From contig NC_135714.1 in the NCBI RefSeq assembly GCF_964656455.1, forward strand, positions 60,909,850 through 60,973,849: a stretch of DNA of 64,000 bases, read 5' to 3'. Position numbers and translations under genes: made by a program. Shown piece after piece: positions 35,709 through 48,755 of the stretch. How positions within the stretch are numbered: position 1 is the stretch's first letter; the number at the start of each line of letters is the position of its first letter. Under the pieces are notes generated by a model. The model worked only from the letters and a program-made list of their open reading frames with translations. It ran no database searches and had not been told where the DNA came from. The DNA comes from Halichoerus grypus. Lineage: Eukaryota; Chordata; Mammalia; Carnivora; Phocidae.

Positions 35709-37326
35709 AATGTATACTTCCGCATTATATAAAAATTAGCTTAATTTTGAAATACCTTAGTTGGTATTTGGACTCCTTTAAACTCCAGAGGATGATCTTG
35801 TGTGGGTTTATACACAAAGGAGGAGGAGTGTTTCCAGCTACAGTGGTAGGGTACCCTTCCCCTCCTGCCTCTCAGCCCTGCAGCCCACTGAGTGGAGGGG
35901 AAGAGCCATGCACACCTTTTATTGTGCCCTGCTGAACTGGTTCTGATTTATCCAACAGGAGTCCTCTGGCAGAGACCTCAAGCAACTTCTCCTTACAGGG
36001 GGCAGTAATTCAGGGGCACACACAATATTTCTGGTTCTCTGCAACTATCTGACACTCTCTGAGATCCATGAGTATGTTTGTGGGTGTCTGTGTGGAAGAT
36101 AAAAACAAACCAGCATGGAAATGATTTATCTGAGCTCTAGCTACATATTCTATGGCACAGAGAAGTAGAGAAGAAAATTCTAAAATCATAATATCTGCTA
36201 TCTGAAGAAATTGGTAAGAGCCAGTCCCTCCTTCCTTCCTCCAACAAATAAAATGTCTGATTGCAAATTGAGATTTGAGAAGAATAAATTATTGATAATT
36301 AGAACTTAGGCTATTCTATGGTAATTGAATTTTGAAAGTCAGTGAAAGACAAAATGAATGCTATTAGAGATCGGAGCTGTTATGGTGTTTGCATCAACTT
36401 CTGCCATGGCTTATTTGCACACGTTGAAGTATGGGAAGGAGAGTTGACTATTCTGATTCCTCAGAGTTGAGAGGAGGAGGGTAGAAAGAGAGGGCTATTG
36501 AGAAAAAGACATTTCAACACCATCACCCACCCCCATTGCCAGTCCCTCTTCTTTATGATAATAGTCTTTTGTCATCGATAAAATTTAAATCTTTTCAAAA
36601 ACATGTCAGAATAGAGAGTGGGGAAGAGAGAAACCAGTAGTGAAAGGATGCTGGGATAGGTGTAAGGAGTGGGATAAAGCATCTTACTAGAAAAGGTTTT
36701 TCATCTTTTATGCAAATTTTAGATGTTAGAGGCTTCTGTTGGTCAGTTAGCACACTTCACTCTTACTTGTGTGTGATTCCGTTGTCACAGCCAGAAGTCC
36801 CCAGGGCATATTATCAGGATGTGACATTTAAAAAGAACTTCTCTTTCCAGAAAGGATTGTGTTGCTATGGGGTTATATTACCTAATGCATACCTTTCTAT
36901 CCACTGAACCACTTGTTTAAGACACAGATGTTAGTGAGGCAATTATAAAAGCCTTAGAAAATTTTGCTTGGATTTTTCTGTGAATCCGAAAAGTCTGAAA
37001 TACAGCCTTGAAGAGCCTGTAGTCCTAGACTGGAGGCTAAGGGTGCTTTAAGGGGGGTAAAGGATTTCTCAAAAACAATGTCTTTGACAACAGTGTGTGA
37101 ATGCACAATTACCACCTTTATTTTTTTTTCTTTTTTTTTTGTATTTTGGAAGATAGGCTTTTTCAACTCTTTAAAAATTTTGACAGCTTTTCTCTGTCCT
37201 GTGAACATGTAGAAAACCGATCTCAATATAGGGTAATTTTTATTGCAGAGAGAGTGCCATCTGGATCTATGGAATGAAACAATGTTATGAGTACAGCTTA
37301 GTTTGCTTGGCTTGGTCATCGTTTTC

Positions 37327-37538
37327 TTTTCTTTTTTTTTTTTTTTTTTTTAAGATTTTATCTATTTATTTGACAGAGAGATAGAGCCAGAGCACAAGTG
37401 GAGGGAATGACAGAGGCAGAGGGAGAAGCAGGCTCTCCGCTGAGCAGGGAGCCTGACGCGGGGCTCGATCCCAGGACCCTGGGATCATGACCTGAGCCGA
37501 AGGCAGATGCTGAACCATCTGAGCCACCAAGGCTCCCC
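37327..37538 (-). mobile_element. SINEC, antisense, with target-site duplication
   Basis: TGGTCATCGTTTTC occurs at 37313-37326 and 37539-37552. The T-run is long. Confidence 0.94.
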
Positions 37539-37789
37539 TGGTCATCGTTTTCAGTTGCTAAATATTTTTGTCATCAGTATTTGGGGCCTATCATTGTCCT
37601 GTAAACAGGAAATGCCTAAAAGGGCACTGTTGTTCCTATCATCTGTTCTACCACACTACAGATATAATCTCCCCCCCAAGTACTTGTACAGTGACATTTA
37701 ATTGTTCATATTGAGTTTGCTTCCTCTTTAAAGTTATGTGAAAGGGGCAATTTAGCATTTACTAGCAAAACCGCAAGTGCCAATTTTGA

Positions 37790-38130
37790 TCCAACAATTC
37801 TACTGGGAATTTCTGCCGTGATATGTCAGCATAGATAGAAAACAGTGTATGGGCGTGGTTATTCACTGAAGCATTATTTGTAATAGCAAAAGACTGGAAA
37901 TCAAAAAGTATCTACAAAAAGGGTCTGGTTAAATAAATATGATATATGCACAGAAGGGAATATGAGGCAGCCAAAAGGAAAAAATGGCGCAAGGAAACTA
38001 AGTCCTGAAGAGGTACGGGGGGTGCAGGCTGGGAAGCGTGGAGTAAGACTTCTCAGTGGCTTTGATCTTTTTTTATTTTAAACTATATGAATTAATTGCC
38101 TATTCAAAAGAACACCTGAAATAAATATGG
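37790..38130 (+). repeat. Old LINE (L1M-type) fragment
   Basis: The runs 'gaagcattatttgtaatagc' and 'ggttaaataaatatgatat' resemble the L1 ORF2 end. Decayed. Confidence 0.55.
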
Positions 38131-38749
38131 GGAAAATATTAAGACTTGATTAATTTTGGTGATGAGTACATGGGTGTTCTTTATATTAATCTGAATACAT
38201 TTATATATGTTTGAAGTACTTTGTAATTTTAAAAACAGATGAGGAAAAATAGCGGTGACACACAAAAAGAATCTTAGGAAACCTGCTTTACCCTGGTCCA
38301 AGCACATGGTGCTCAGTGAGTATATTAGGAAGACCCCTCGACCCACATCCATGACACATTAATTCAAATAGACCTAATTTGCAGAATATATTGATATATT
38401 GGGGTTTTTTTGGGGGGGGTGGTTAAGACCAGAACCTTGTTAAGTTGGACTTGGTCATCTGTTAAAGCTTACCGTGCACTGAACAGACGATGGATGGGCA
38501 GGTAGGTAGGTTAGTGAGTAGATTAGAAAATGGGATGTTTTATTTGGTAGTGCTGGTAGTCTCCTTTGTATTCTTACATATTCAACTCATGTCCAGGTGA
38601 TAACTGGCATGGTTTTAGCATGTTGGTGCGCCCAGAAGAGTCGACACAAAGTGTCAGTCATAACAGCTTGTCAAAGCACAGCATCAACGAAAAAATGAAC
38701 TCTAGCTCTTAGAATTTTTTATGTTCCGAGTTAAGGCTCTCACCTTCTC

Positions 38750-39175
38750 CATTTATCCCACTAAGCATACCAATCCTTCGAGGTCATCTGAAGTCCCGCT
38801 CTACCTCTAGGCCTTTTGGCCAACTTCAGACCCTATTCTTGACCGTGAGCAGCATGTGAGTTGTTTGATGCTTATATCCCAAATCCCTTTAGATCCACAT
38901 GGCCCAGTATGATCTGATGACTTCTCCTGCCATCTGCTCTTCACTCCGGTCACACATCCATGCTAAATATTCTGCCCCCCTCTCTTGCATAGTTGACTCT
39001 CATTTAGATCTTGGTTCAAATGTCATTCTCAAAGAGGCTGTTCCTGATCCAAAAGCAGACACCCTCAGTCACACTCTCACAGTACCCAGTTTTATTGCCT
39101 TCGGAACTCTTAGAACTGTATGAAAATATCCTGTATATTTGCTTATTGTCTGTCTCTCTACTCTGCCCAGCAGAC
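38750..39175 (-). repeat. L2 fragment, antisense
   Basis: The sequence includes 'ggttcaaatgtcattctcaa', 'gaggctgttcctgatccaaa' and 'cttattgtctgtctctctac', typical of reversed L2 3' sequence. Confidence 0.65.
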
Positions 39176-39179
39176 CTTT

Positions 39180-39640
39180 TTGCTTAGATGTTAAGAGCGC
39201 AGGCTCTGGGGACAAATGTGTGAGTTTAATATCAGCTCTGCCCCTCACCACCCTTGTGACTGTGGACAGGTTGCTTAGTTTTTTGTTTTTGTTTTTTTTT
39301 AAGATTTTATTTATTTATTTGACACAGAGAGAGCACAAGTAGGTAGAGGGGCAGGCAGAGGGGGAGAAGCAGACTCCCCGCTGAGCAGGGAGCCCGATGC
39401 GGGACTCCATCCCAGGATCCTGGGATCATGATCTAAGCCAAAGGCAGACACTTAACCAGCTGAGCCACCCAGGTGTCCCAAGTTGCTTAGTTTTTCTTAT
39501 TTACTTCATTCTCTCATTAATTGCCCTGTACCATAAAGACAGTACAAAGAGTGAGAAAACACACACCAAGTGTCTACAATGGGCTTGGCACTCAGCAGGC
39601 ACTGAAATATTTTTTGAATCTATGAATAATGATTCTGTTT
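39180..39640 (+). repeat. MIR interrupted by a SINE
   Basis: MIR-like sequence before 39283 ('gagcgcaggctctggggac') resumes after 39495 ('cttggcactcagcaggcact'). The SINE at 39284-39481 sits inside. Confidence 0.65.
39284..39481 (-). mobile_element. SINEC, antisense, inside a MIR
   Basis: GTTGCTTAGTTTTT lies at 39270-39283 and 39482-39495. Confidence 0.94.
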
Positions 39641-40254
39641 AATACTTTTTCTTGCATCTAAGGCTCCCCAACAAGATTATAAACTCCTGTGGCCATCTGA
39701 GACCTCTCAGAACTCCCAACTAGAATTCATCAAGGTCGAAGGCACATAGTAGGTGATCAGTGAATACAGCTTGCAATACCTGAACTTGATTATAGATTTC
39801 TCAGAAATATGCTCTGCATTCCTGAATCAGTGTTAGGGCACAATCATCTAAGAAGGACATCATGTCACTTGTTAGTTCCAGTTCCATCAGCCTACCCATC
39901 CCACGCAGTTGAGCTTCCTTGTTTGTGGTCAGGAATGCAACAAAAGAGCTTTGTTTGAATTATGCCCACACACAAAACTTGGTTTGCTCAAATTTTAAAA
40001 TTAAAAGAGTCTTCTGACTCTTTTTGATATGCTCATGCTGTAATGCCCTTTAGGAAAGTATTTCCTTATCTTCTTAAAAGATCAAAGTGATCCCCAAATA
40101 TGAAAGCATGCCGTGCTCTTTAGGAATGTTTATTAAATTATTTGCATCATTGAAAAAGTCAGCCAACAGCTGTTTGACTTTTTTGGTTATCTCAAGATAC
40201 AATGTGATATATTTGTAAAACGAGAGGCTATTTTTGAAATACTGTGCCTTTTAA

Positions 40255-40510
40255 TAGGTAATACGTGTGCATGGTACACAATTCAAAAGTTACAGAAAAA
40301 AGAATATACAGTGAAAAATAAATTTTCCTCCCCAGAGGCAGTCATTGTTTCTAGTTTCACAAGCATCACTCCGGAATGTTCTCTACACTAATAAACATAG
40401 AGGGAGTTACATATATTTGCCCCTTCCGTACTGCAGCATGCTGTACTCACAGTGCCACACCTTACTGTCATCATCTAACCATATATTTTGGAGATCTTCA
40501 CATGCCAATA
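40255..40510 (+). repeat. Old L1M 3'-UTR-like fragment
   Basis: The sequence includes 'acacaattcaaaagttacag', 'cctccccagaggcagtcatt' and 'atatttgcccc'. Confidence 0.5.
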
Positions 40511-41149
40511 TGAATAGAGCTACTCCATTCTTTCAATGGCCACAAAAGTATTCTATTCTATGGAGGTATTGCAGTGATTTAACGAGTCTGCTACTGATGA
40601 GCATTTAGCTTGTTTTTCAATCTTTTGATAGATATGTTATTTAAAACATTTTTTCCTAGATGTTGCCAAACTGTTCTTTCTTCAGGTTGTGCTGATGTAT
40701 ATATATTCCCCCTAGCAAGGCATGAGAGTTGGTGGGCTAGATTTCGGTCCTCTTTTTCATTGTTCTTTTCCCTCATTTCATCACTTAACTGTCCATGTGG
40801 AAGAATCTTATAAAGAAAAGACTTATCTCTGAAGCCTTCTTCCAACATACATGTTTTTGTTTTTGTCTTTTAGGACCTTTTGATTGTTTCAAGATCTCTC
40901 TGTTCTTAATGTTTTAGGTCTGTGAGGAGATCTGACACCCCACCCCAGGGCAGGTAGTTACTTCTCCAAGCTCCAGAGAAAAAAGCTCCCCAAGTTGGGT
41001 TTCCGATCTTGGCATTGCAAGTCTTGGACATTTGTTTTATCTTTACTGTAGGAATTATTTCTTTGTGATTTATTATTTACTGTAGGAACTGCCTCATTTG
41101 GTCTGGCTACATGGATGTAAGCTCCTTAAGGGCAGGACCCTATCTTAGT

Positions 41150-42960
41150 CACTAATTCTTTGAAATATCTCTTGTCAAGTTTCAACTCTTCTAGTATTCA
41201 CTGTTGTGCCCTTGAGCCCCAACCCACCACATTCAACCCCCTCAATTTTCCCTCCTCTGGCATCATCATGAGAATAGAGGACACTGGGTGCAAAGTCTCT
41301 CTGATCTTCCTCTACCCCGCTGTCTTTCATACTTAGGAGCATCAACATCTTACCTCCTCCTTTCTTATTTCAGTGGATCTGGCTTTACTCCTACATAAAT
41401 AAGGCTGTACTCCCCACATGCGCTCTAGAATGCCATCCCTTCCTATGTCCTCATGAGTCTTGAGGAGTGTCATCCTTTTTGTCCTGTATCCTGGAGCTCC
41501 CTGTCTCACATACACTTGCTCGTACTTCTTGTTTAAAACAAAACAGCAAGAACAAAATCATTCCCTCCTTGATCACCTCTAGATTTCTAGCTACCACCCT
41601 CTTTCTCTCCTTTAGAGCCAAGTGTTTAAAAGAATGATCTGCCCTTGCTGTTTCCGTTTTCTCTCTCATTCCCCTCTTACTCCACCCTAGTCAGGCGTCT
41701 GCCCCCCTGCAGTTCCACAGCAAAGACTTACTAGTTGTCAAATGCACATGCATCCACCCTCATCAGACTGCCTTCTAGGTAGCAGTTGGAATGGCTGGTA
41801 GTTCCTCCTCCTTATTCTCTCCACTAGGAACCTGTGAAACTCCTGTACTCTCCCTAGTTTTTCTATTTCTCTAGAAGCTTTTTCTTGGGCTTCTCCCTTG
41901 GCTTCCTCTCCCCTAATTCGTAATGGTTCTCAAAGATCCATCCTTTAACTCCTTCCTTTGTCTCCCTATGCATTCTCCCCAAGCAACTTGCCTTTTCTCA
42001 AAGGCCATGTGTCTTTATGAATCCTCATATCTAAATGCAGCCCAGGCTTCAGTCCTCTAGACCCTCCTGCCTGCCATATTCCTCCGTGGGAAAACTCCAC
42101 AGGCTCCTCATATTTGCATGCCCCAGAGCGAGCCAACCACTTCCCCACTCAGGTTCCCTCCTCCCTCTCTCTATTCCCACCCCTTCCATCTAATGTTCTT
42201 GATACAAGTTAATTTTATTATCATTCTAGCTCAAGCTAGAAACATAAACACCATCCTTCCTCCTTGGCTATCCTCCCTTCCACACCACCTACATCCAAGT
42301 AGTTGCTGGCTGGGCATTCTCTTTAAGTTCACTGCCCACCACCTTAGTGCCAGGCCCTCAGACCCTGGACAATAGAATAGCCTCCAATCTTGTCTCAAAT
42401 TTATTCTCCTTGTTATTGGCGATTTCTTACTGATACCTGTATTTGAACATGCCCTTCCCTGGCTAAGGTTGTTTGGTGGTTTCTAAATCCATAGGATACT
42501 GTCCAAACCTTTTAGTGAGGTCTGTTAAGATCTAGCCCCTCCCACCTCTTCACCTTTATCTACTGCTCTTCCCTTACTCATCATCTCCTTCCCAGCTTCT
42601 CTGAGTTGTTTTACCATTTGCTTGCACATTTCCATGCATTTGTTGTGCTATTTCTTCTAGCCGGATGGCCTTCCCTTCCTTTTCCCATCCTCTTCCATCT
42701 AGGAAATCTTTCATGATGTAGGTAAAAGTGAAGCTTTCTTGACCTCACCCTGCAGTGTTAGTGAGTCCCTCCTCTGTGTTCGCCAGGTATCTTGTACGGG
42801 TCTCTGTTATGGAACCCATCTCATCGCAGTTAACTTGGCTGTCCTCCTCTATATTGTGAATTATTTGGGTCTCATGACACTTTGTTGTTCTTTGTATCCC
42901 CAGTGCCAGCATAGTGGCTGGGATATAGAAAGTCTCCTTGGATGTCCCCTGAACGAATGG
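41150..42960 (-). repeat. L2/CR1-clade LINE, antisense, decayed
   Basis: A long pyrimidine-rich stretch has phrases typical of reversed L2 coding and 3' sequence ('cctttaactccttcctttgt', 'ggatactgtccaaacctttt', 'tctagcccctcccacc'). No intact frame. The exact extent is uncertain. Confidence 0.5.
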
Positions 42961-44594
42961 GAAAGAAACCAAGGAAACGTCTGGATAGGTTACATTTTTT
43001 AAAAAGCTTTGCTCTTGTCTTCAAAGCACAAAGAAAAATTTTCCTCCCTTAAAACAGCTCCATCTGTCTTCATTGTTCTATGGAGAGCCTCTTGTACACT
43101 TGGGAGTCTGATTCAAAACTTCCAGCAAGATGTCTGATCCTTCATGAAGGTGGTGTACCAACTGATATAGGAAGTCTGGGTAGCTATATTGTGCTTAGGG
43201 CACCTCCCCTCTTCTTTCCTGGGAGATATCAGTCTAGAGGGCTTCTCTGGAACCCTTGAAATTGTCAGTAACAGTAGCTCACACCTCATCTCCTTGACTA
43301 GAAGAGGGATCTTTCTGTGGCACCTGTGGAATTTATCAGGGCCTGTCCATTTCTCTTGGGTTGGAAAGACTTGTCAGCACCCAGTCTTTGTAGGCATGGT
43401 CAGATGTGGTTGGCGGATGAAGCTGCCAAAGAGTCATCCCCAGCATTACCACATTCAGGTGTCAGGACAAGTTCACTCTTCAGCTACACCCATTGGCTTC
43501 TCGAAGCCCATCCCTAGTCACAGGGCTCGCTAGCGTCTTACTCTGAGAGGGGTCCTGCCAACTCCTCCCACTGAGGTAACCAGAACACGAGATGGGAAGA
43601 TGACAGTTTTTCTTTCTCCTTATGTATTTTGGACCCATTTGGATCATTTGGACCCATATGAAGTGTCTCCAGGTGCCTCATGCAAAAGACACTTTATATT
43701 TTTTCATTAAGTTCTGTATGGTTATTCAGCCGCATTTGTTGAGTATCTGAAGTCCTAGGTAATTGGGTTTGAATCCTGGCTATGGGACTTAGGGCTGCGT
43801 GATTTGGGCCAGCCTCTGAGGGGCTCAGGGCACCAGGAAGAATTTCTAATCACTGGATGGAACTGGAAGATAAAGCAGGAATCTAAGTCAGTGAGGAACT
43901 GGGGTTCAAGGGAGGTAGCCTGGCTTCAAGGAACTAGGTGAAGAACCTAGTTTCTGGGGGGCTGCATGTTCAAGGTCAGAGTGAGGCTAGTGGCAAAAAT
44001 GCCAGACTGTGAAGACAGCCATTACCCTGGGGCTCCCTGGTGGCCTTCTGAGACGAGGAGAGGTTCAACTTTGGGGCAGTCCCAAACCCAGAGGCATGTT
44101 ACCTGGGACCTGTTATGGGGATTAGAGAAGTAGGGGCAAGGAGCCAGACAAATTGTAATGTTTTGCCTTCCACTGTTGGTCTCTTGTGTTTGCACCCTAC
44201 TTGATCTCTTTAGGCCAAGGCTGTGTTACTACTTGCTTTCTTTCCTGGCTTCCAGGTAGGCAAGGTCTAGTCCCTCCTGGCCTGTGTCTACCTCCCTGAC
44301 TAGAGGTCACAGCCATCGTCTTGCAGCTCCCTGCCTTACCACTGTGGCCAGGGTCCTTCAGGCTGCGAGCACAGTAACCCTCTGCTGTAATTATCTACTC
44401 TGGGTACTTTATTAGGGAGTTCAGAAGTGGGTGACTCATCACCATCAATAGTTCCTGCCCATTCTGCTCACCTCCAACATTCACTTCTGGCTTCTCTCTC
44501 CCCTTTCCTGTCCTGCATTGTAGATCTCTCTGGCGGGCTTGTCTCCCTATCCTCTAGTTTTCACCAATTCTTTAATAATGAATGACTGAAGATA

Positions 44595-44822
44595 ATCGTA
44601 CTTAACATTTATTGAGCTCTACTATGTGCCGGGTGTATTCGCTCATTTTTTATCTTACAAAAACCCTATTTATAGGTTCTGTGATAATCTGCCTTTTTCA
44701 GATGAGGAAGCTCAGAATGGTTAAGAAAGTCACCACCGGTTTTTAGCTTTTGGATTTTAGGTATCAGGATTAGAATCCAGGTTTGTCTGATAGCAGAGCT
44801 GATAACCTTTAGCCACATTTCA
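44595..44822 (+). repeat. MIR
   Basis: The sequence includes 'catttattgagctctactat', 'ttcagatgaggaagctcaga' and 'ggattagaatccaggtttg'. Confidence 0.7.
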
Positions 44823-45984
44823 GCTTATTTCTATCCCCAGCATTTTATCGAGATATTTCAGCTTTTCTCACTTTCCTTGGCCTCTGTAGCAACACAGATA
44901 ATAGTCTGACTATAGGTTCCTTCATTTCAACAAACACTGACAGCTAAAAATCTTGTGTGTCTGTATCCCTTGCTTTGCACAAGATCATTTTCCTATCACC
45001 CCAACCTCTCTTCAGAAAAAATATATGTATTTTGGGGGAATGATTCTCTCTCTTGGCAAGTCCTCCATACTCTCTTACAGATTTTTAAAGTTGCTTCAGA
45101 TTAAAATGAGGTTAATACACCTCTTTGATTAATGTCTTTATCTTTTACATGAACAAAGGCTTATGGAGGAGAAGTAATTTATACAGGGTCGTATAGTAAG
45201 TTAATAAAGTCAGGGTGAGAACCCATGTCTGACACCTGGGCTAGTCTTATTCTGATATACTTAACACTCGAAATTTTACTGGTATCAGGGGAATGAATTT
45301 TCATTTATATAACATAAGCTAATATATTTTTTCATAGAAAAGAAATAGGTGGGTGTACTTACAGCTTTATCATCAGTGTATCAAAGTGGATTCCTGGATC
45401 CCATACTCCTGTTTCTAAACTGTAGAAAAATTCCTCTACAGTCGGAGAGTTCAGAAGTTTTCAGTATGAAATTCCTGACAGCTCACCTCACTTTTTTCCC
45501 AGAAAAAGGCACATTCACTCTCTCCTGACTCAGACCTTCTATAGTAGTGTAATTCTTCTTAACCAAATTTATTCTTCAGTATTGCAGTTGAAGGACACCC
45601 ACTTTTTCCCTTTGGCTTTGTAAACACTTTGTGTTATAAGGGCAGGATATTTAAAAGTTGAAGTCATTGACTTGCAAAATGAAAAATGATTTTTGAGAGC
45701 ATCTTGCTGTTTGTTTATACCACGTAACTGAGAGCAGTGCTAACACTGAAGTAGCTGCTAATTTTTATGTAGTTCTTACCAAGAAATTAAAAGAATGTAA
45801 TTTATCCAGCATCAGGATATGACAGAGGACTTCAAAATCCCCAGAAAGCTTTTTTACCATATATCCACACACAGTCTCTTGGGATGTGGGAAGGAATTAC
45901 TGCTCACATTTTTATACATGGATAAACAGAGGCAACTCTGGCATGAAATGTTACCATGTAGGGAATCTAGGTGAAGGATATGTG

Positions 45985-46786
45985 GGAATTTTTTTTCCAG
46001 TTTTATTGGGATATAATTGCAAAAGAACATTGTGTAAGTTTAAGGTGTACAATGTATAGATTTGTTACATTTATAAAATGCAAAATGATTCCCTCCATAG
46101 CATTAGCTACCACCTCCATCCTGTCACATAGTTAAAATTTCTTTTTTGTGGTGAGAACGTTTAAGACCTACTCTCTTAGCAACACTCAAGTATATAATAT
46201 AGTATTATTAGTTATAATCACCATCCTGTACACTAGATCCCCAGTCTTGTAAATCTTATAACTTGAAGTTTATACTGTTTGACCAAATCTCCAACTCCCC
46301 AGCCCCTGGTTACCAACACTCTAGTCTGTTATTCTGAGTTTGTCTTTTTTAGATTCCACATAGAAGTGAGATCATATATTTATCTTTCCCTGTCTGCCTA
46401 TTTCACTTAGCATTATGTCTTCAGGGTCCATCCAAGTTGTTGCAAACAGCAGGATCTCCTTCCTTGTGCCTGAATAATATTCCACTGTGCGTGTGTGTGT
46501 GTGTGTGTACATACCACATCTTCTTTGTCCATTCATCAGTTGGTAGACATTTAGGCTGTTTCCTTATCTTGGCTCTTGTGAGTAATGCTGCAGTGAACAT
46601 GGGAGTGCAGATATATATCTATGAGATCCTGATTTAAATTTCTTTGGATATATACCCAGAAGTGGGGTTGCTGGATCATATGGTAGTTCTGTTTTTAATT
46701 TTTTAAAGGAACCTCCATACTGTTTTCCATAGTGACTATACCAATTTGCACTCACACCAACAGTGCACTAGGGTTCATGTAGGAAT
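45985..46786 (-). mobile_element. L1M 3' region, antisense, with an internal (TG)n
   Basis: It is reversed L1 with 'agttttattgggatataatt' at the 3' end and 'gttgctggatcatatggtag' and 'caatttgcactcacaccaac' in the ORF2 part. A (TG)n run lies at about 46488-46508. It ends about 255 bp before exon 4. Confidence 0.85.
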
Positions 46787-47041
46787 TCTTTATACTAAGT
46801 TTGCAACATTTTTATGTAAGCCTGAAATTATGTCAAAATGAAAATAAAAATATTAATAAAGCAGAGAGTAGCAATGGTTAATAAGAGAAATAAGCAGTAA
46901 GATCTACTTTCCAGTATTTACTTATTTTTGATCTCTGAGGGTACAGCAGTGTCTGTTTTTAAATCTGTAAATCCCATGAGTAAAGAAACTCAGCTGAGAA
47001 TGCTCCTGATGTTGAGAGGTCCCTCTCCTGTAACTCCCCAG

Positions 47042-47173
47042 GCGCAGTGACCCTGCCGGCCGACCTCACTCTTGGCATTTAACCAAATTTGGGGAGAACC
47101 AACCAGATGCCAGCATGATGCAAATAACTCCGGGCACGATTGGCACTCCTTGGCCCCAGAGATACCATTCCAG
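47042..47173 (+). CDS. SHROOM3: SHROOM3 exon 4; carries the first in-frame Met pair after the PDZ domain
   Basis: This is an internal coding exon of 132 nt, phase 2 at both ends. The acceptor is tgtaactccccag and the donor is tccag followed by gtaagtg. The first base completes Arg from exon 3, giving KHR-R-SDPAGRPHSWH, which matches human KHRRSEPAGRPHSWH. It then reads DASMMQITPGTIGTPW and ends RYHS. The last two bases (AG) join the first C of exon 5 to make Ser, giving the HSSSSTSDLS run seen in human. The two Met codons at 47115 and 47118 are the first in-frame ATGs in exons 3-4 and correspond to human Met177/178. That is where the PDZ-lacking short isoform reported in mouse would be expected to start, judging by its length as I recall it. 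A tiny ORF (ATG 47107, MPA, stop 47116-47118) overlaps these starts. Confidence 0.95.
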
Positions 47174-47634
47174 GTAAGTGACCCCAGCTGAGACTCGGGG
47201 CTTTTCTTCTTTCCGAGGTCTTGAGAACATTTTCTTACACTCACCTCGAGTATTAAACCTCTTTACCCACCACCTTCCTCATCCTCTTAAAACTCCTAAT
47301 ATATACCAGTTATCTTCATATCCTGGGCTAGACTGGCACAAAGGGAGGCCATTTGAGTTAGTTACAGGGTCTGTCCGTTCTCAGACACTTCTCAATTACA
47401 CATGGTAACACTACTAGAAAAATTGACGAACTTCTTCCCTCACGGCTTACTGTCCTTCTTAGCCAAATATGTATCTGCTTTTTACTGAATGATCTTATTC
47501 TTGTATTTGAACTCCCCACTCGTTTTTATCCTTCTGTTAGGCCAGTTATCCAACTTAGCTCCAACCCAGGAAGTTAACACACTTAGGGCTGCTCAGGGTG
47601 CACATTGTCTCATGTGATACGACATGCTTTCATC

Positions 47635-47790
47635 TGCACCTGTAAAACACACACAGTAGTCTTAACCCCATTTTACAGAACAGGAAATTGAAGCTTGCAG
47701 AGACTAATTTGTCCAAGGTCAAACAACTGATCAGGACCTGAGTCCAGACTCAAATCCAAGCCAGGGGTCAGAGCCATGGCATATAACTAA
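47635..47790 (+). repeat. MIR
   Basis: The sequence includes 'ccccattttacagaacagga' and 'tccaaggtcaaacaactgat'. Confidence 0.65.
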
Positions 47791-48534
47791 CTACTAGTGC
47801 TACTTGCTCTGTTTCTCTAGCCATTGTATCAGTCAAGGTTCAGTCAGAAAAAGGCAAGGCCACTGCAGTGTCATGGGAGAAGGGACTGACTATAGTAATC
47901 CGACCTGACACAGTTGAGAGGGAAGCCAAACTTGACCGCCAGACATATTAAAGTACTCAGTCAGGACTCCCCTACATTGACTATGGATTCAGAATCCATG
48001 CAAATTGGAATCCATCTTCTGATGCCAGGGAGTTTGACCCTGTTGCTTCAGGCTTTTTGAAAGTGCTTATATAAGGGTAATGGCAGGGATGGGAGGGTAA
48101 AGAGGAGATGGGTCCTACATGCAAATGAGATGCAGGTGCTGATGGGTCAGGTGGGGGGAGGGGCAAGACTTCTGGAAGGATTACTTAACGAACAGATGGT
48201 GGCTCCACATTTGGCAAGGCCGGGACTCGAAACCCTGAACTCATGTCCAGTCAAATCAAGGGCCAGTTCCTAGACTCCTCACTGATGGACGTGGCTCCCG
48301 GCACATCAGGGTAGGCTTCAGGCCACAGAAAAGAATTTCCTGGTGACCCTCCTTGTTGGACACTCCTCTCCCTTGCCCGTATCCCTCCCACTAACCCTGA
48401 AAGAATTTCTTCTTGCCATCTGAGCTCAGAGAACAGGCCCCCCAGCCGGGCGCCGCCTGCACCCAGGCACAGCGCTTCCGCTCTCCGGGCCTCTGGAAGG
48501 TAAGGTGTGGAGGGCCCTGCAGTGCGAAGGAAAG

Positions 48535-48755
48535 CAAGCATAGTGGGAAGGCACTTGGCCTTAAATCCCAACTTCACTGCTTACTAGATGAGCTTGAGCA
48601 AGTCATTTAACCTCTTTGATCTTGTTTTTCTTGTCTGTAAGATGAAATTAATAATATGTATCCCACTGGATCATACTGAGGATTAAGCAAAACATGTAAA
48701 ACATTTAGTGCAGTTCCTGGAACATAATAAGCACTCAATAATTACAACAATTACA
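48535..48755 (+). repeat. MIR
   Basis: The sequence includes 'gagcttgagcaagtcattta', 'tcttgtctgtaagatgaaat' and 'ataataagcactcaataatt'. Confidence 0.75.

Larger units (their letters stand above)
28461..47041 (+). other. SHROOM3: SHROOM3 intron 3
   Basis: The intron lies between the exon 3 donor and the exon 4 acceptor, about 18.6 kb, phase 2. It contains a 5'-truncated carnivore L1 (30129-30814), several SINEs (34187, 35153, 35514, 37327, 39284), old L1 fragments (31230-32110, 37790-38130, 40255-40510, 45985-46786) and L2 and MIR fragments. Stretches such as 32460-34160, 35720-37310 and 43000-44580 show no recognisable element or coding potential beyond short chance ORFs. No further exon with SHROOM3-like sequence was seen. 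Confidence 0.85.

Noticed and set aside
48415..48510. GC-rich stretch with 'ggaaggtaaggtg' looking like an exon end in intron 4
   Set aside because: No acceptor of matching phase, no SHROOM3 similarity, and exons 4 and 5 already join in phase.
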